Below, in pieces: positions 1 to 11,326 of a stretch of 64,000 bases of DNA. Every line of letters begins with the position of its first letter. Positions within the stretch are counted from its first letter, which is position 1. The DNA is from Oceanimonas pelagia. Its GTDB lineage: Bacteria > Pseudomonadota > Gammaproteobacteria > Enterobacterales > Aeromonadaceae. A program made the translations under genes and the position numbers. The stretch lies in NCBI RefSeq assembly GCF_030849025.1, contig NZ_CP118224.1, positions 2,868,501 through 2,932,500 of the forward strand, given 5' to 3'. The notes beneath the pieces are model-generated. The model was not told where the DNA came from, did not search any database, and worked only from the letters and a program-made list of their open reading frames with translations.

Positions 1-1
1 G

Positions 2-565
2 CTGGGCGTGATGGGCGGCGAGCTGACCTCCGAGCTGGCCCGCACCTTTGGCTACCGCAGCCAGCACGGCGCCTTTGTCAGTCAGGTGCTGGAAGACTCC
101 GCCGCCGCCAAGGCCGGGCTCAAGGCCGGTGACATCATCATCAGCCTGGACGGCAAGCCCATTCGCTCCTTTGGCGAGCTGCGTGCCAAGGTGGCCACCA
201 TGGGCGCCGACCGCACCGTGGAGCTGGGGCTGTTCCGGGACGGCAAGGAGAAAACCGTGAAGGTCACCCTGGATCACGCCAGTGAGCAGAAAGTGGCGGC
301 CAACACCCTGCACCGGGCCCTGGAAGGCGCCTCCCTGGCCAACAGTGACCGCAGCGACGGCGTGCGTGGCGTCAAGGTCACCGAGGTGACTCCCCGCTCG
401 CCCGCCGCCCTGTCCGGCCTGGAGGAAGGGGATCTGATCATCGGCGTGAACCGCCAGCGGGTGAAGGAGCTGGGCGAGCTGCGCAGAATCATCGAGGCCA
501 AGCCGGAAGTACTGGCCCTGAACATTCAGCGCGGCAATTCCTCCATCTACCTGGTACTGAGATAA
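2..565 (+). CDS. degQ: DegQ-type periplasmic serine protease, C-terminal part (two PDZ domains), 5' truncated by window
   Basis: The reading frame is open from the first bases, so only the C-terminal 187 residues are visible and the protease domain lies outside the window. What remains is two PDZ domains: one around window residues 15-95 (GAFVSQVLEDSAAAKAGLKAGD) and one at about 115-185 (GVKVTEVTPRSPAALSGL). This two-PDZ layout is that of DegP/DegQ; DegS has only one. These proteins degrade or chaperone misfolded periplasmic proteins. Placement directly upstream of degS is the standard degQ-degS arrangement, which is why I prefer DegQ over DegP. A strong hairpin follows the stop codon. Confidence 0.9.
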   Translation: MGVMGGELTSELARTFGYRSQHGAFVSQVLEDSAAAKAGLKAGDIIISLDGKPIRSFGELRAKVATMGADRTVELGLFRDGKEKTVKVTLDHASEQKVAANTLHRALEGASLANSDRSDGVRGVKVTEVTPRSPAALSGLEEGDLIIGVNRQRVKELGELRRIIEAKPEVLALNIQRGNSSIYLVLR

Positions 566-580
566 CCCTCTGACCACAAA

Positions 581-605
581 GGGAGTCTGCCGCCGGCCGA
601 CTCCC
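581..605 (+). terminator. Hairpin between degQ and degS, possible terminator or attenuator
   Basis: A 7-bp stem (GGGAGTC paired with GACTCCC) encloses a second small GCCG/CGGC stem. The sequence after it is pyrimidine-rich but has no clean T tract, so termination may be partial. It separates degQ from degS, whose own promoter probably lies in 606-655. Confidence 0.5.
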
Positions 606-659
606 TTCCCTGCCCCTTTATGTTATGCTTGGTGGATTCAACAGCCACCACCTCAAGCC

Positions 660-1757
660 ATGCGGCCAACCACCCTTTTCAAATACGGTCTACAGGGCGT
701 GCTCTACGGCGTGCTGATGGCCGTGTTGCTGCTGCTGCTGTTTCCTCAGTTACGCACCCAGTCCATTGAGCACTGGTGGCGCAATCCTCAGGTCAATGTC
801 ACCAGTTTTGCCTACGCCGCCGCCCGGGCCGGGCCCGCCGTGGTCAATATCTACACCCGCAGCTTTCAGCATGGCGGCACCAGCCCGGAGCTGAGCGCCA
901 CCGGCCTGGGCTCGGGGGTGATCATGTCGGCCCGGGGCTATGTGCTGACCAACTATCATGTGATCGCCGAGGCGGATCAGGTGATCGTCGCCCTGCAGGA
1001 TGGCCGCATCATCGCCGGCAAGGTGATCGGCTTTGACGTGCCCACGGATCTGGCGGTGCTGAAAATCGACGCCGACCGGCTGCCGGTGATCCCCCAGAGC
1101 CAGGATCTCGCTCCGCAGGTGGGTGATATCGTGCTGGCCATCGGCAATCCCTACAACGTGGGCCAGACCATTACGCAGGGCATCATCAGCGCCACCGGCC
1201 GCACCGGCCTGTCGAGCATGGGCCCCGACAGCAACGGCCGTCAGGATCTGCTGCAGACCGATGCCGCCATCAATGCCGGCAATTCCGGCGGCGCCCTGGT
1301 CAATGTCTACGGCGAACTGGTGGGCATCAATACCGCGTCCTTTCAGAGCGTGGCCCATCAGGAAAGCTATGGCATCAGTTTTGCCATTCCCTATGCCCTG
1401 GCCACCCGCATCATGCAGGAGCTGATCGCCAATGGCCGGGTGATCCGCGGTTATCTGGGCATTGGCGGTGCCGACATTCCGCCGGTCATGGCCCGGCTGC
1501 TCAACCTGGAGCAACAGGCCGGCATCTATGTGGACAGCGTCAGCCCCAATGCCCCTGCCGCCAAGGCCGGCATTGAAAGCGGTGACGTACTGCTGGCCAT
1601 CGACGGCAAGGAGATCGCCAACACCCGCCAGGCCATGGACATGGTGGCTGAAACCCGGCCGGGCACGGAAATTCGCGTGACCCTGCTGCGGGCGGGCAAA
1701 ACCCTGACCCTGCCGGTACAGATCGAGGAAGACAGGCGTTTTCAGCGCTTGCGGTGA
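660..1757 (+). CDS. degS: DegS, membrane-anchored serine protease, sigma-E pathway
   Basis: 365 residues with an N-terminal transmembrane anchor (about residues 12-30), a trypsin-like protease domain and one C-terminal PDZ domain (about 255-355). The catalytic triad is visible as His100 in LTNYHV, Asp130 in PTDLAVLKID and Ser209 in NAGNSGGAL. In the family, DegS senses misfolded outer-membrane porins through its PDZ domain and makes the first cut in the anti-sigma factor RseA, releasing sigma-E. The single PDZ and the anchor separate it from DegQ upstream. It is followed by a repeat-rich stretch and convergent murA. Confidence 0.97.
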   Translation: MRPTTLFKYGLQGVLYGVLMAVLLLLLFPQLRTQSIEHWWRNPQVNVTSFAYAAARAGPAVVNIYTRSFQHGGTSPELSATGLGSGVIMSARGYVLTNYHVIAEADQVIVALQDGRIIAGKVIGFDVPTDLAVLKIDADRLPVIPQSQDLAPQVGDIVLAIGNPYNVGQTITQGIISATGRTGLSSMGPDSNGRQDLLQTDAAINAGNSGGALVNVYGELVGINTASFQSVAHQESYGISFAIPYALATRIMQELIANGRVIRGYLGIGGADIPPVMARLLNLEQQAGIYVDSVSPNAPAAKAGIESGDVLLAIDGKEIANTRQAMDMVAETRPGTEIRVTLLRAGKTLTLPVQIEEDRRFQRLR

Positions 1758-1761
1758 AGCA

Positions 1762-1848
1762 AGGGATTAGGAATTAGGGATTAGGGATTGGTAAAACGTA
1801 ATGAATGGGGCTGGAAACCAGGCTAATCCCCAGTCCCCAGTCCCCAGT
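1762..1848. repeat. Short tandem and inverted repeats between convergent degS and murA
   Basis: The left half holds tandem copies around GGGATTA (1762-1790). The right half holds three perfect consecutive copies of the 7-mer CCCCAGT (1828-1834, 1835-1841, 1842-1848). The halves are complementary in part: GGGATTAG at 1763-1770 matches CTAATCCC at 1823-1830, so either strand could fold into an imperfect hairpin. A related arrangement occurs at 14584-14640, also between convergent genes. Confidence 0.6.
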
Positions 1849-1855
1849 CACGGGG

Positions 1856-3370
<1,515 letters not shown>

Positions 3371-3384
<14 letters not shown>

Positions 3385-3655
3385 GTTGGCTCCGGGAATC
3401 GGTTTCGGGCAGCTCAAACAGCGAGCCTACCCCATACAAGTCGGCAAGAGGATAAAAACTGTCGGGGGGCGAACACAGCGTCAGCCGCTGGTTTCGGGCC
3501 GCCAGGGCCTGGCTCCACTGCACCAGCAGTGCCAGTCCCACCGAGTCGATACGCTCCACGGTGCTCAGATCGGCCGTGGATGCGGCGAACAGGGTATCAC
3601 GCTCCGCCCACCAGGCGGGCAACTGCTCCCGGGTCAGCGGACGGGTCAGTTTCAT
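3371..3655 (-). CDS. mlaB: MlaB, STAS-domain subunit of the phospholipid ABC transporter
   Basis: 94 residues forming one STAS domain, with the family signature VERIDSVGLALLVQWSQ around residues 33-49 (E. coli MlaB has the equivalent serine-rich loop). MlaB is a small cytoplasmic protein that binds the MlaF ATPase and is needed for assembly and activity of MlaFEDB. Its start overlaps the end of mlaC by 4 bases and its end overlaps ibaG, indicating a coupled operon. Identity rests on the domain and its fixed place between mlaC and ibaG. Confidence 0.92.
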
Positions 3656-4284
3656 TGGGCGGTGTCCAGCGGGGTCACCGGCTTGCTGGTCAGCTCGCGC
3701 AGCTGGCGGCTGACCGCATCGATGCCCTTCTGGCGGATCAGGCCGCTCAGCTCCGACTGCTTGGCGGAAAGCAGGCTGATGCCTTCGGCAATCATGTCAA
3801 ACACCTTCCATTCGCCGGTACGGCCGTTTTTACGCAGCTTGAACTCCAGGCGAATTTCGGGTTTGTTCGGCTCCAGCACCGTCACCGGCACCGTGGCCAG
3901 TTTGTCTTCCGGCCCCACCGCGCCCTTGCCGATGTTCACGGTCTGCTGCTTGTAGGCAGCCAGAGCGTCGGCATAGGTCACCACCAGATAATCGCTGAAG
4001 GCCTCAACGAAACGCTCGCGCTGCTCGGCAGTGGTCTTGTTGAGCTGGCTGCCGATTACCCGGAAGGCGGAAAAACGCACGTCCACCGCCGGCAGCATTT
4101 CTTCCCGCACTATGGTGCGCAGATGTTCGGGGTTGGCCGAGATTTTGCCTTGTTCCTGCTCCAGCCGGTCAAAGGTGCGCTGGGCCACCTGATCCACCAG
4201 CAGGTAGGGATCGGTGGCGGCCAGGGCCGGCAGGGCAAACAGGCCGGTCAGCACCAGCAGCCAGGACATCAGTTGTTTTTTCAT
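3652..4284 (-). CDS. mlaC: MlaC, periplasmic phospholipid-binding protein
   Basis: 210 residues with a clear Sec signal peptide (MKKQLMSWLLVLTGLFALPALA, cleavage expected after residue 22). The mature part is an MlaC/Tol-Tol-Ttg2D domain, with the conserved segment RFSAFRVIGSQLNK and the C-terminal GEWKVFDMIAEGISLL. MlaC shuttles phospholipids through the periplasm between the outer-membrane MlaA-porin complex and the inner-membrane MlaFEDB complex. It is 26 bases after mlaD. No mlaA is visible in the window. Confidence 0.96.
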   Translation of the reverse strand: MKKQLMSWLLVLTGLFALPALAATDPYLLVDQVAQRTFDRLEQEQGKISANPEHLRTIVREEMLPAVDVRFSAFRVIGSQLNKTTAEQRERFVEAFSDYLVVTYADALAAYKQQTVNIGKGAVGPEDKLATVPVTVLEPNKPEIRLEFKLRKNGRTGEWKVFDMIAEGISLLSAKQSELSGLIRQKGIDAVSRQLRELTSKPVTPLDTAQ

Positions 4285-4310
4285 GATTCCTCCTCGGGGA
4301 ATGCGCCGGT

Positions 4311-4784
4311 TCAGTCTTTACCGATGGAATAAATAAACTTGCCAATCAATTCTTCCAGCACCAGAGCGGACTGGGTGTCGGCGATGGTGTCGCCGTCCCT
4401 GAGCATGCCGATGCCCATGTCCTCATCGGCAAAGCCCGGGGTAATGCCCAGATACTGCTCTCCCAGCAGGCCCGAGGTCAGAATGGCGGCGGTGCTGCTC
4501 TCGGCAAACTCGCCCGCGTCCTTGTTCATCGCCAGCGTGACTACCGGCACCTGGCTCTCGGCATCCAGGCTGATGTTGGCTACCCGGCCCACCACCACGC
4601 CGCCCACCTTGATGGGAGAGCGCACCTTGAGACCGCCGATGTTGTCGAAGCGGGCATACAGGGTATAGGTTTCACCCTGTCCGTTCACACTCACTCCGGC
4701 CACCTTGAACGCCAGCAGCAGCAGGGCGCCGATACCGGCCAGCATAAAGCAGCCGACGCTGAATTCCAGTTTGCTGTATTTCAT
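4311..4784 (-). CDS. mlaD: MlaD, MCE-domain subunit of the phospholipid transporter
   Basis: 157 residues: one N-terminal transmembrane helix (about residues 7-28) followed by one MCE domain (about 38-118, including LYARFDNIGGLKVRSPIKVGG). MlaD forms a hexameric ring on the periplasmic side of MlaE and passes lipid between MlaC and the permease. It is slightly shorter than E. coli MlaD (183 residues), mainly at the C-terminus; the frame is intact, so I read this as normal family variation. It starts 6 bases after mlaE. Confidence 0.96.
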   Translation of the reverse strand: MKYSKLEFSVGCFMLAGIGALLLLAFKVAGVSVNGQGETYTLYARFDNIGGLKVRSPIKVGGVVVGRVANISLDAESQVPVVTLAMNKDAGEFAESSTAAILTSGLLGEQYLGITPGFADEDMGIGMLRDGDTIADTQSALVLEELIGKFIYSIGKD

Positions 4785-4790
4785 TATCGC

Positions 4791-5570
4791 TTACCCGAAC
4801 ATGATGGCGGTGAGCACGAAGTCGAGCCCCAGTACCGCCAGAGAAGAATGAACCACGGTACGGGTGGTCGCCTGACTGATGCCCGCCGCCGTGGGCCTGG
4901 CATCAAACCCGTTGAACAGCGCAATCCAGGTGACCACCAGGGCGAACACCAGGCTCTTGATAAAGCCCTGCATGATGTCTTCGTGCCAGTCCACCGCCGC
5001 CTGCATGGCGGACCAGAAACCGCCCTCGTCCACCCCCAGCCAGTCCACGCCCACCAGCTTGGCCCCCCAGATGCCGATCATGTTGAACAAAAACGCCAGC
5101 AGCGGCATGCTGATGAACCCGGCCCAGAACCGGGGCGCCACCACCCGGCGCAGCGGATCCACGCCCATCATTTCCAGGCTGGACAACTGCTCGGTGGCCT
5201 TCATCAGCCCCAGCTCGGCGGTCAGCGCCGAGCCGGCCCGGCCGGCAAACAGCAGGGCGGTGACCACAGGCCCCAGCTCCCGCAGCAACGACAGCGACAC
5301 CAGCGGCCCCAGACTGCCCTCGGCGCCAAAGTCCACCAGCACATTATGTCCCTGCAGCGCCAGCACCATGCCGATAAACATGCCCGACACCAGAATAATC
5401 AGCACCGACTGCACGCCCACCACATGCAACTGCTGAACCAGCAACGGAAAGTGCTTTTGCGGTTGCGGCCGCCCCACCAGAGCATGGGTCAGCATAATGC
5501 CGGCCCGGCCCAGGGCGGTGAGCCCGGACACACCCTGGCGGCCGAGGCGGCCAATCACGTCAATCAACAT
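4791..5570 (-). CDS. mlaE: MlaE, permease of the phospholipid ABC transporter
   Basis: 259 residues with about five or six hydrophobic segments and the MlaE-family core [20 protein letters not shown] (about 118-137) followed by [16 protein letters not shown], the coupling segment contacting MlaF. It is the inner-membrane permease of the Mla retrograde lipid-transport system. The start overlaps the end of mlaF by 11 bases. A paralogue with an added STAS domain occurs at 40204-41313. Confidence 0.97.
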   Translation of the reverse strand: MLIDVIGRLGRQGVSGLTALGRAGIMLTHALVGRPQPQKHFPLLVQQLHVVGVQSVLIILVSGMFIGMVLALQGHNVLVDFGAEGSLGPLVSLSLLRELGPVVTALLFAGRAGSALTAELGLMKATEQLSSLEMMGVDPLRRVVAPRFWAGFISMPLLAFLFNMIGIWGAKLVGVDWLGVDEGGFWSAMQAAVDWHEDIMQGFIKSLVFALVVTWIALFNGFDARPTAAGISQATTRTVVHSSLAVLGLDFVLTAIMFG

Positions 5571-6360
5571 AAGCCAGAGACTCCCTGTAGTCCGGGGCCG
5601 GATAGTGGAACGGCACCGGGCCGTCCGCTTCGCCCCGCAAAAACTGGATCACCTGGGGATCCTGGTGGGCTTTCAGCTCTTCGGGGGTGCCGGCGGCGAT
5701 CACCTTTTTATTGGCGATGATGTAGGCGTAATCGGCAATGGTCATCACCTCGTCGACGTCGTGGGTTACCACGATGGAGGTCAGCTGCTGGGCCCGGTTG
5801 AGCTCGGCGATCAGCCGCACCAGCACGCCCATGCTGATGGGATCCTGGCCGGCAAAAGGCTCGTCATACATGATCAGCTCCGGATCCAGGGCAATGCTGC
5901 GGGCCAGGGCCGCGCGCCGGGCCATGCCGCCGGAGAGTTCGGACGGAAACAACTGCGCCGCGCCGCGCAGGCCCACCGCCTCCAGCTTCATCATCACCAG
6001 GGTGTGAATAATGGCTTCCGGCAGGCCGCTGTGCTCCCGCAGGGGAAAGGCCACATTGTCGAACACCGACAGGCCGGTAAACAGGGCCCCGCTCTGAAAC
6101 AGCATGCCCATGCGCCGGCGCACTTCGTACAACCGGCGGCGCCCCAGGGACGGTATCGACTCGCCGTCAAAGCGCACCTCGCCGCTGTCGGGCTTGATCT
6201 GGCCGCCGATCAGGCGCAGCAGAGTGGTCTTGCCAATGCCGCTGGGGCCCATGATGGCGGTGATCTTTCCGCGCGGAATGTCCATGCTGATGCCCTGGTA
6301 AAGGGTGCGATCACCATGGCTGAAGCAAAGGTCCCGTATCTCGACAAGGCTTTGACTCAC
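5560..6360 (-). CDS. mlaF: MlaF, ATPase of the phospholipid ABC transporter
   Basis: 266 residues. Walker A is GPSGIGKTT, the signature motif is [16 protein letters not shown] and Walker B is [13 protein letters not shown]. These and the C-terminal [16 protein letters not shown] match MlaF, including the tail that reaches toward a neighbouring subunit and MlaB. The frame opens further upstream (6474), but alignment with E. coli MlaF puts the start at the GTG at 6360 (reading [10 protein letters not shown]), preceded by a GGGG-type ribosome site. It heads the mlaFEDCB-ibaG-murA operon and faces kdsD across a 174-base gap. Confidence 0.96.
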   Translation of the reverse strand: MSQSLVEIRDLCFSHGDRTLYQGISMDIPRGKITAIMGPSGIGKTTLLRLIGGQIKPDSGEVRFDGESIPSLGRRRLYEVRRRMGMLFQSGALFTGLSVFDNVAFPLREHSGLPEAIIHTLVMMKLEAVGLRGAAQLFPSELSGGMARRAALARSIALDPELIMYDEPFAGQDPISMGVLVRLIAELNRAQQLTSIVVTHDVDEVMTIADYAYIIANKKVIAAGTPEELKAHQDPQVIQFLRGEADGPVPFHYPAPDYRESLAYVD

Positions 6361-6502
6361 ACTCTGTCCCCGCAAAAAAGAAAGGATTGTAGGGGTTCGG
6401 CTGAACATCGGCAACCGAATGACACCGAATTTGCGCCACCCCCTGACCGGACGCGATCGCCCCTCTCCCATCAAGCCGGTCGCTTCTCGGGCCGGGCTTT
6501 TC

Positions 6503-6508
6503 TATAAT
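6503..6508 (+). promoter_or_regulatory. Perfect TATAAT -10 hexamer upstream of kdsD
   Basis: TATAAT lies 26 bases before the kdsD ATG. The expected -35 position (TCGCTT) is poor, so this is a candidate only. It would start the kds-lpt-rpoN transcript. The rest of the 6361-6534 gap must also hold the divergent mlaF promoter, which I could not place. Confidence 0.45.
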
Positions 6509-6534
6509 GGCGCCGCCTCAGTGTGGAGAAAGCC

Positions 6535-7509
6535 ATGTCAGCAGAATTTGATTATCGTACCACCGCCCAACGCGTTCTTGATATTGAAAAGGCGGCCCTG
6601 GACGGCCTTTATCAATATTTGGATGAGTCCTTCAATCACGCCTGCCGGCTGATGTTTGACTGCCCCGGCAAGGTGATTGTCACCGGCATGGGCAAATCGG
6701 GCCATATCGCCAACAAAATCGCCGCCACCCTGGCCAGCACCGGCACCCCCGCCTTTTACGTGCATCCGGGCGAGGCCAGCCATGGCGATCTGGGCATGAT
6801 CGACAGCAAGGACGTGGTGCTGGCCCTGTCCAACTCCGGGGAAAGCGAGGAAATTATCGCCCTGCTGCCGGTGCTCAAGCGCCGCGGGCTCAAACTCATT
6901 TGCATGACCGGCAAGCCCGAGTCCACCATGGCGCGGGAAGCCGATGTACACCTGTGCACCCGGGTTGAACGGGAAGCCTGCCCGTTGGGCCTGGCGCCCA
7001 CCGCCAGCACCACCGCCACCCTGGCCATGGGCGATGCCCTGGCGGTGGCGCTGCTGGAAGCCCGCGGCTTTACCGCCGACGACTTTGCCCTCAGTCACCC
7101 CGGCGGGGCCCTGGGCAAGCGGCTGCTGCTACGGGTAGCCGACGTGATGCACAAGGAAGAGCGGGTGCCCAGAGTAAGCCTGGATACCCTGGTTATCGAC
7201 GCCCTGCTGGAGATCGGCCGCAGCGGCATGGGCTTTACCGCCGTGGTCGATGGCGAAGGCCGGCTGGCCGGCATCTATACTGACGGTGACCTGCGCCGCA
7301 CCCTGGACCACAAGATAGATGTGCACAACACCCGCATCGCTCAGGTGATGACCCGCGGCTGCACCACTGTGCCTGCCGGCATGCTGGCGGCGGAGGCGGT
7401 CAAACTGATGGAAGAGAAAAAAATCAGCGGCCTGCTGGTGCTGGACGACGACCAGCGCCCGGTCGGGGCCTTTAACATGCACGATTTGCTGCGCGCGGGA
7501 GTGATCTGA
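6535..7509 (+). CDS. kdsD: D-arabinose 5-phosphate isomerase (KdsD)
   Basis: 324 residues. It converts ribulose 5-phosphate to arabinose 5-phosphate, the first step of Kdo synthesis for LPS. An N-terminal SIS domain (about 40-175, with VIVTGMGKSGHIANKIAATL and ALSNSGESEEI) is followed by two CBS domains (about 205-260 and 270-324). I chose the ATG at 6535 because GGAG at 6525-6528 sits 6 bases before it; a GTG at 6523 would destroy that spacing. The stop overlaps the kdsC start by one base. In E. coli yrbG lies upstream of kdsD; it is absent here. Confidence 0.97.
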   Translation: MSAEFDYRTTAQRVLDIEKAALDGLYQYLDESFNHACRLMFDCPGKVIVTGMGKSGHIANKIAATLASTGTPAFYVHPGEASHGDLGMIDSKDVVLALSNSGESEEIIALLPVLKRRGLKLICMTGKPESTMAREADVHLCTRVEREACPLGLAPTASTTATLAMGDALAVALLEARGFTADDFALSHPGGALGKRLLLRVADVMHKEERVPRVSLDTLVIDALLEIGRSGMGFTAVVDGEGRLAGIYTDGDLRRTLDHKIDVHNTRIAQVMTRGCTTVPAGMLAAEAVKLMEEKKISGLLVLDDDQRPVGAFNMHDLLRAGVI

Positions 7510-8060
7510 TGACGGTACAAACCCTGTACGGCGCCGTAACCAGGGACGTCTGGCAGCGGCTCAAGGACATTCGCCTGCTGATCTGCGATGTGGACGGCGT
7601 GCTGTCCGACGGCATGATCTACCTCGGCGACGAGGGCGAAGAATACAAGAGCTTTTGCACCCGGGACGGTTTCGGCATCAAGGCGGTGCTCAACGCCGGC
7701 ATCGAGGTGGCGGTGATCACCGGACGCAGCTCGCGCATCGTCAGTGATCGCATGAGCGCCCTGGGCGTGCGTCACATTTATCAGGGCCAGAGCGACAAGC
7801 TGCACAGCTACGGCGAACTGCTGGACCGCCTGGTGCTCACGCCGCAACAGGTGGCCTACATCGGCGACGACGTGGTCGATCTGCCGGTCATGCAGCACTG
7901 TGGCCTGGGCGTGGCGGTGGCCGATGCCCACCCGCTGGTACTGCAGCGGGCCGGCTACACCACCCGCACTCCGGGAGGACACGGCGCGGTACGTGAACTG
8001 TGCGATCTGCTGCTCGATGCCCGTGGCCTGCTGGATCAGGCCGAGGGCATGAGCGTATGA
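7509..8060 (+). CDS. kdsC: 3-deoxy-D-manno-octulosonate 8-phosphate phosphatase (KdsC)
   Basis: 183 residues of the HAD superfamily. The nucleophile motif is CDVDGVLSDG with Asp27 and Asp29, and the later acidic motif is GDDVVDLPVM. KdsC removes phosphate from Kdo-8-phosphate in the cytoplasm. The short C1-type HAD with no large cap is typical, since these enzymes form tetramers. The start overlaps kdsD and the stop overlaps lptC, so the segment is translationally coupled. Confidence 0.97.
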   Translation: MTVQTLYGAVTRDVWQRLKDIRLLICDVDGVLSDGMIYLGDEGEEYKSFCTRDGFGIKAVLNAGIEVAVITGRSSRIVSDRMSALGVRHIYQGQSDKLHSYGELLDRLVLTPQQVAYIGDDVVDLPVMQHCGLGVAVADAHPLVLQRAGYTTRTPGGHGAVRELCDLLLDARGLLDQAEGMSV

Positions 8061-8605
8061 GCCGCCAGACCTGGCTGTTTGGCGGCCTGTTCGTGGTGGC
8101 CCTGGCCACCTGGCAATGGTTTGGCACCGACCGCAATGCGCCCGCCAGCGAGCAGGATTTTCAGCCGGACTTCGTCGCCACCAACCTCACCAGCGTGCAG
8201 TATAACCGGTTGGGGCTGCCCTACCGGGGCATGCAGGCGGAGCACGCGGAGTACTACGAATCCCTGTCCATGACCCTGATGAAAAAACCTGTTATCTTGC
8301 TTTATTCCCCCGACGGCCGGCCCCAGTGGCGGCTGAGCGGAAATAACGGCACCATCAACACCGGCGACAACGCCGTGCTGACCGGCAACGTGGTGGGCAA
8401 GGGGCTGCAACCGGATGCCCTGGTGGAAACCCTGACCACCGAATATCTGGAAATGGACTTTATCAACAATCGACTGCGCTCCAACCAGAGAGTGCGGCTG
8501 GAAAGCCCGCAATACCAGGCGGAAGGCACGGGCCTGCGAGGCAAGCTGGATCAACAAACGGTGGAATTACTGAATGAAACCCGGGCAACTTATTTCAATC
8601 CTTAG
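8057..8605 (+). CDS. lptC: LptC, LPS export bitopic membrane protein
   Basis: 182 residues: an N-terminal membrane anchor (about residues 5-22) and a periplasmic beta-jellyroll domain. LptC receives LPS from LptBFG in the inner membrane and hands it to LptA. I chose the ATG at 8057, which overlaps the kdsC stop codon; the frame opens further upstream only as an overlap with kdsC. Position between kdsC and lptA is the standard arrangement. Its last 32 bases overlap lptA. Confidence 0.95.
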   Translation: MSRQTWLFGGLFVVALATWQWFGTDRNAPASEQDFQPDFVATNLTSVQYNRLGLPYRGMQAEHAEYYESLSMTLMKKPVILLYSPDGRPQWRLSGNNGTINTGDNAVLTGNVVGKGLQPDALVETLTTEYLEMDFINNRLRSNQRVRLESPQYQAEGTGLRGKLDQQTVELLNETRATYFNP

Positions 8606-9095
8606 TCTTGGCGGCCTGCTGGGCCTGGGTCAGGCACAGGCCAGAGACAGCGACTTTCGCCAGCCGGTGACCATAGACGCCGGCCGTCAGCTGGTAGAGC
8701 TGGCCGACAACAAGGTCACCTTTATCGACAAGGTGGTGGTCAAGCAGGGCAGTATAGACGTGCGTGCCAACGAGCTGGTGGTGATCCGCAACGAGCAGGG
8801 CCTGCAGTCGATGACCGCCAAGGGCAGCCCGGCCACCTATGAGCAGATCCTCAACAACGGCAAGCCGGTGCATGCCGAGGCCCGGGAAATTCACTACGAC
8901 ATGCGTGCCCGTACCATCACCCTGATCCGGGACGCCAAGCTCAAGCAGAACGACAATATCGTCACCGGCTACCGCATTCGCTACTTTATCGACAAGGAAC
9001 AGATGGAAGCCGAAAGCCAGGGCGGCAAGGACAGGGTCACCACCATCTTCCTGCCCGACCAGGTGCAGGAGTTCGACAAGCAGGATAACAACTGA
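8574..9095 (+). CDS. lptA: LptA, periplasmic LPS-binding bridge protein
   Basis: 173 residues with a signal peptide (hydrophobic segment to GLGQAQA, cleavage near residue 23) and an OstA/LptA beta-jellyroll, including [20 protein letters not shown]. LptA oligomers form the periplasmic bridge that carries LPS from LptC to the outer-membrane LptDE complex. The C-terminal half is highly charged ([14 protein letters not shown]). It starts inside lptC and ends 2 bases before lptB. Confidence 0.96.
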   Translation: MKPGQLISILSLGGLLGLGQAQARDSDFRQPVTIDAGRQLVELADNKVTFIDKVVVKQGSIDVRANELVVIRNEQGLQSMTAKGSPATYEQILNNGKPVHAEAREIHYDMRARTITLIRDAKLKQNDNIVTGYRIRYFIDKEQMEAESQGGKDRVTTIFLPDQVQEFDKQDNN

Positions 9096-9097
9096 GC

Positions 9098-9823
<726 letters not shown>

Positions 9824-9865
9824 CGGCACCGCAATGCGGTTTATCAGGAAGGATGCTGCAACGAA

Positions 9866-11302
9866 ATGAAGCCAACTCTTCAGTTACGCCTGGGCCAGCA
9901 GCTGACCATGACCCCCCAGTTGCAACAGGCCATTCGCCTGCTGCAACTGTCCAGCATGGAACTGCAACAGGAAATCCAGATGGCACTGGACAGCAATCCC
10001 CTGCTGGAGCAGGAAGAGCCGGACAGCATCAGGGTTGACGACAACCGCAACGAAGAGCAGATGGCCTCCGACACCGCCATGGAGCGCAACCAGCTGTCCG
10101 AAGAGCTGCCCATGGACACCAGCTGGGAAGAGGTGTACACCGCCTCTCCGGTCAGCGGCGGCGCGGGCCTGCCGGAAGGGCTGGAAGACACCGTCTACCA
10201 GGGCGAAACCACCGAGAGCCTGCAGGATTACCTGACCTGGCAGATGAACCTGACCCCCTTCAGCGACACCGATCAGGCCATTGCCCTGGCCATTATCGAC
10301 GCCGTGGACGACGCCGGCTACCTCACCGCCAGCATCGATGACCTGCTGCAGGCGGTATCGGCGGAGGAGCTGGGCATCGAGGCCGATGAGGTGGAAGCGG
10401 TACTCAAGCGCATTCAGCACTTCGACCCCATCGGCGTGGCCGCCCGCAGCGTGCAGGAGTGCCTGAGCATTCAGCTCGAGCAGTTTCCCCCCGACACGCC
10501 CTGGCTGGCCGAGGCCCGCAATCTGCTGGCCCAGCACATGGACCTGCTCGGCAACCGGGACTACCGCAGCCTGCAGCGCAAGACCAAACTCAAGGAAGAC
10601 GAACTGCGTGAGGTGCTGGCACTCATTCAGCAGCTCGAACCCAGACCCGGCAGCAGTATCATTCAGGGCGATTCCGAATACGTGATCCCCGATGTGGTGG
10701 TCACCAAACGCAGCGGCGTCTGGGTGGCGGAGCTCAACCCCGAGGCCATGCCCAAAATACGCCTCAACCAGACCTATGCGGCCCTGGCCAGCAAGCCCCG
10801 CAACAGCGAGGACGGCCAGTTTATCCGCAACCACCTGCAGGACGCCAAGTGGTTTCTCAAAAGCCTTGAAAGCCGAAATGAGACGCTGCTCAAGGTTGCC
10901 AATTGTATTGTTGAACAACAACAGGCATTCTTTGAGCATGGAGAAGAGGCCATGAAGCCCATGGTGCTGAACCATGTGGCCGAAGCGGTGGAGATGCACG
11001 AGTCCACCATCTCCCGGGTGACCACCCAGAAGTTCATGCACACTCCCAGAGGCGTGTTTGAACTCAAGTATTTCTTCTCCAGCCATGTGGGCACCGACGA
11101 TGGCGGTGAGTGTTCTTCCACGGCAATTCGCGCCCTGATCAAGAAACTGGTCGGGGCGGAAAACCCGGCCAAGCCGCTGAGCGACAGCAAAATCGCCCAG
11201 TTGCTGGCCGACCAGGGGATTCAGGTGGCCAGGCGAACCATCGCCAAGTACAGGGAGTCACTGGCCATTCCCCCTTCCAATCAGCGCAAACGCCTGGTTT
11301 AA
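9866..11302 (+). CDS. rpoN: RNA polymerase sigma-54 factor (RpoN)
   Basis: 478 residues. Region I is the glutamine- and leucine-rich N-terminus (about 1-50, starting [20 protein letters not shown]), region II is acidic (about 50-115) and region III ends with the RpoN box [10 protein letters not shown] near residue 455, which reads the -24 promoter element. It directs sigma-54 transcription of nitrogen, motility and other genes when activated by enhancer-binding ATPases. AGGA-type ribosome sites precede the ATG. The genes that follow (hpf, ptsN, rapZ, npr) form the usual rpoN cluster. Confidence 0.98.
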   Translation: MKPTLQLRLGQQLTMTPQLQQAIRLLQLSSMELQQEIQMALDSNPLLEQEEPDSIRVDDNRNEEQMASDTAMERNQLSEELPMDTSWEEVYTASPVSGGAGLPEGLEDTVYQGETTESLQDYLTWQMNLTPFSDTDQAIALAIIDAVDDAGYLTASIDDLLQAVSAEELGIEADEVEAVLKRIQHFDPIGVAARSVQECLSIQLEQFPPDTPWLAEARNLLAQHMDLLGNRDYRSLQRKTKLKEDELREVLALIQQLEPRPGSSIIQGDSEYVIPDVVVTKRSGVWVAELNPEAMPKIRLNQTYAALASKPRNSEDGQFIRNHLQDAKWFLKSLESRNETLLKVANCIVEQQQAFFEHGEEAMKPMVLNHVAEAVEMHESTISRVTTQKFMHTPRGVFELKYFFSSHVGTDDGGECSSTAIRALIKKLVGAENPAKPLSDSKIAQLLADQGIQVARRTIAKYRESLAIPPSNQRKRLV

Positions 11303-11326
11303 AGGCAACGACAGAAGGAAGACGTT

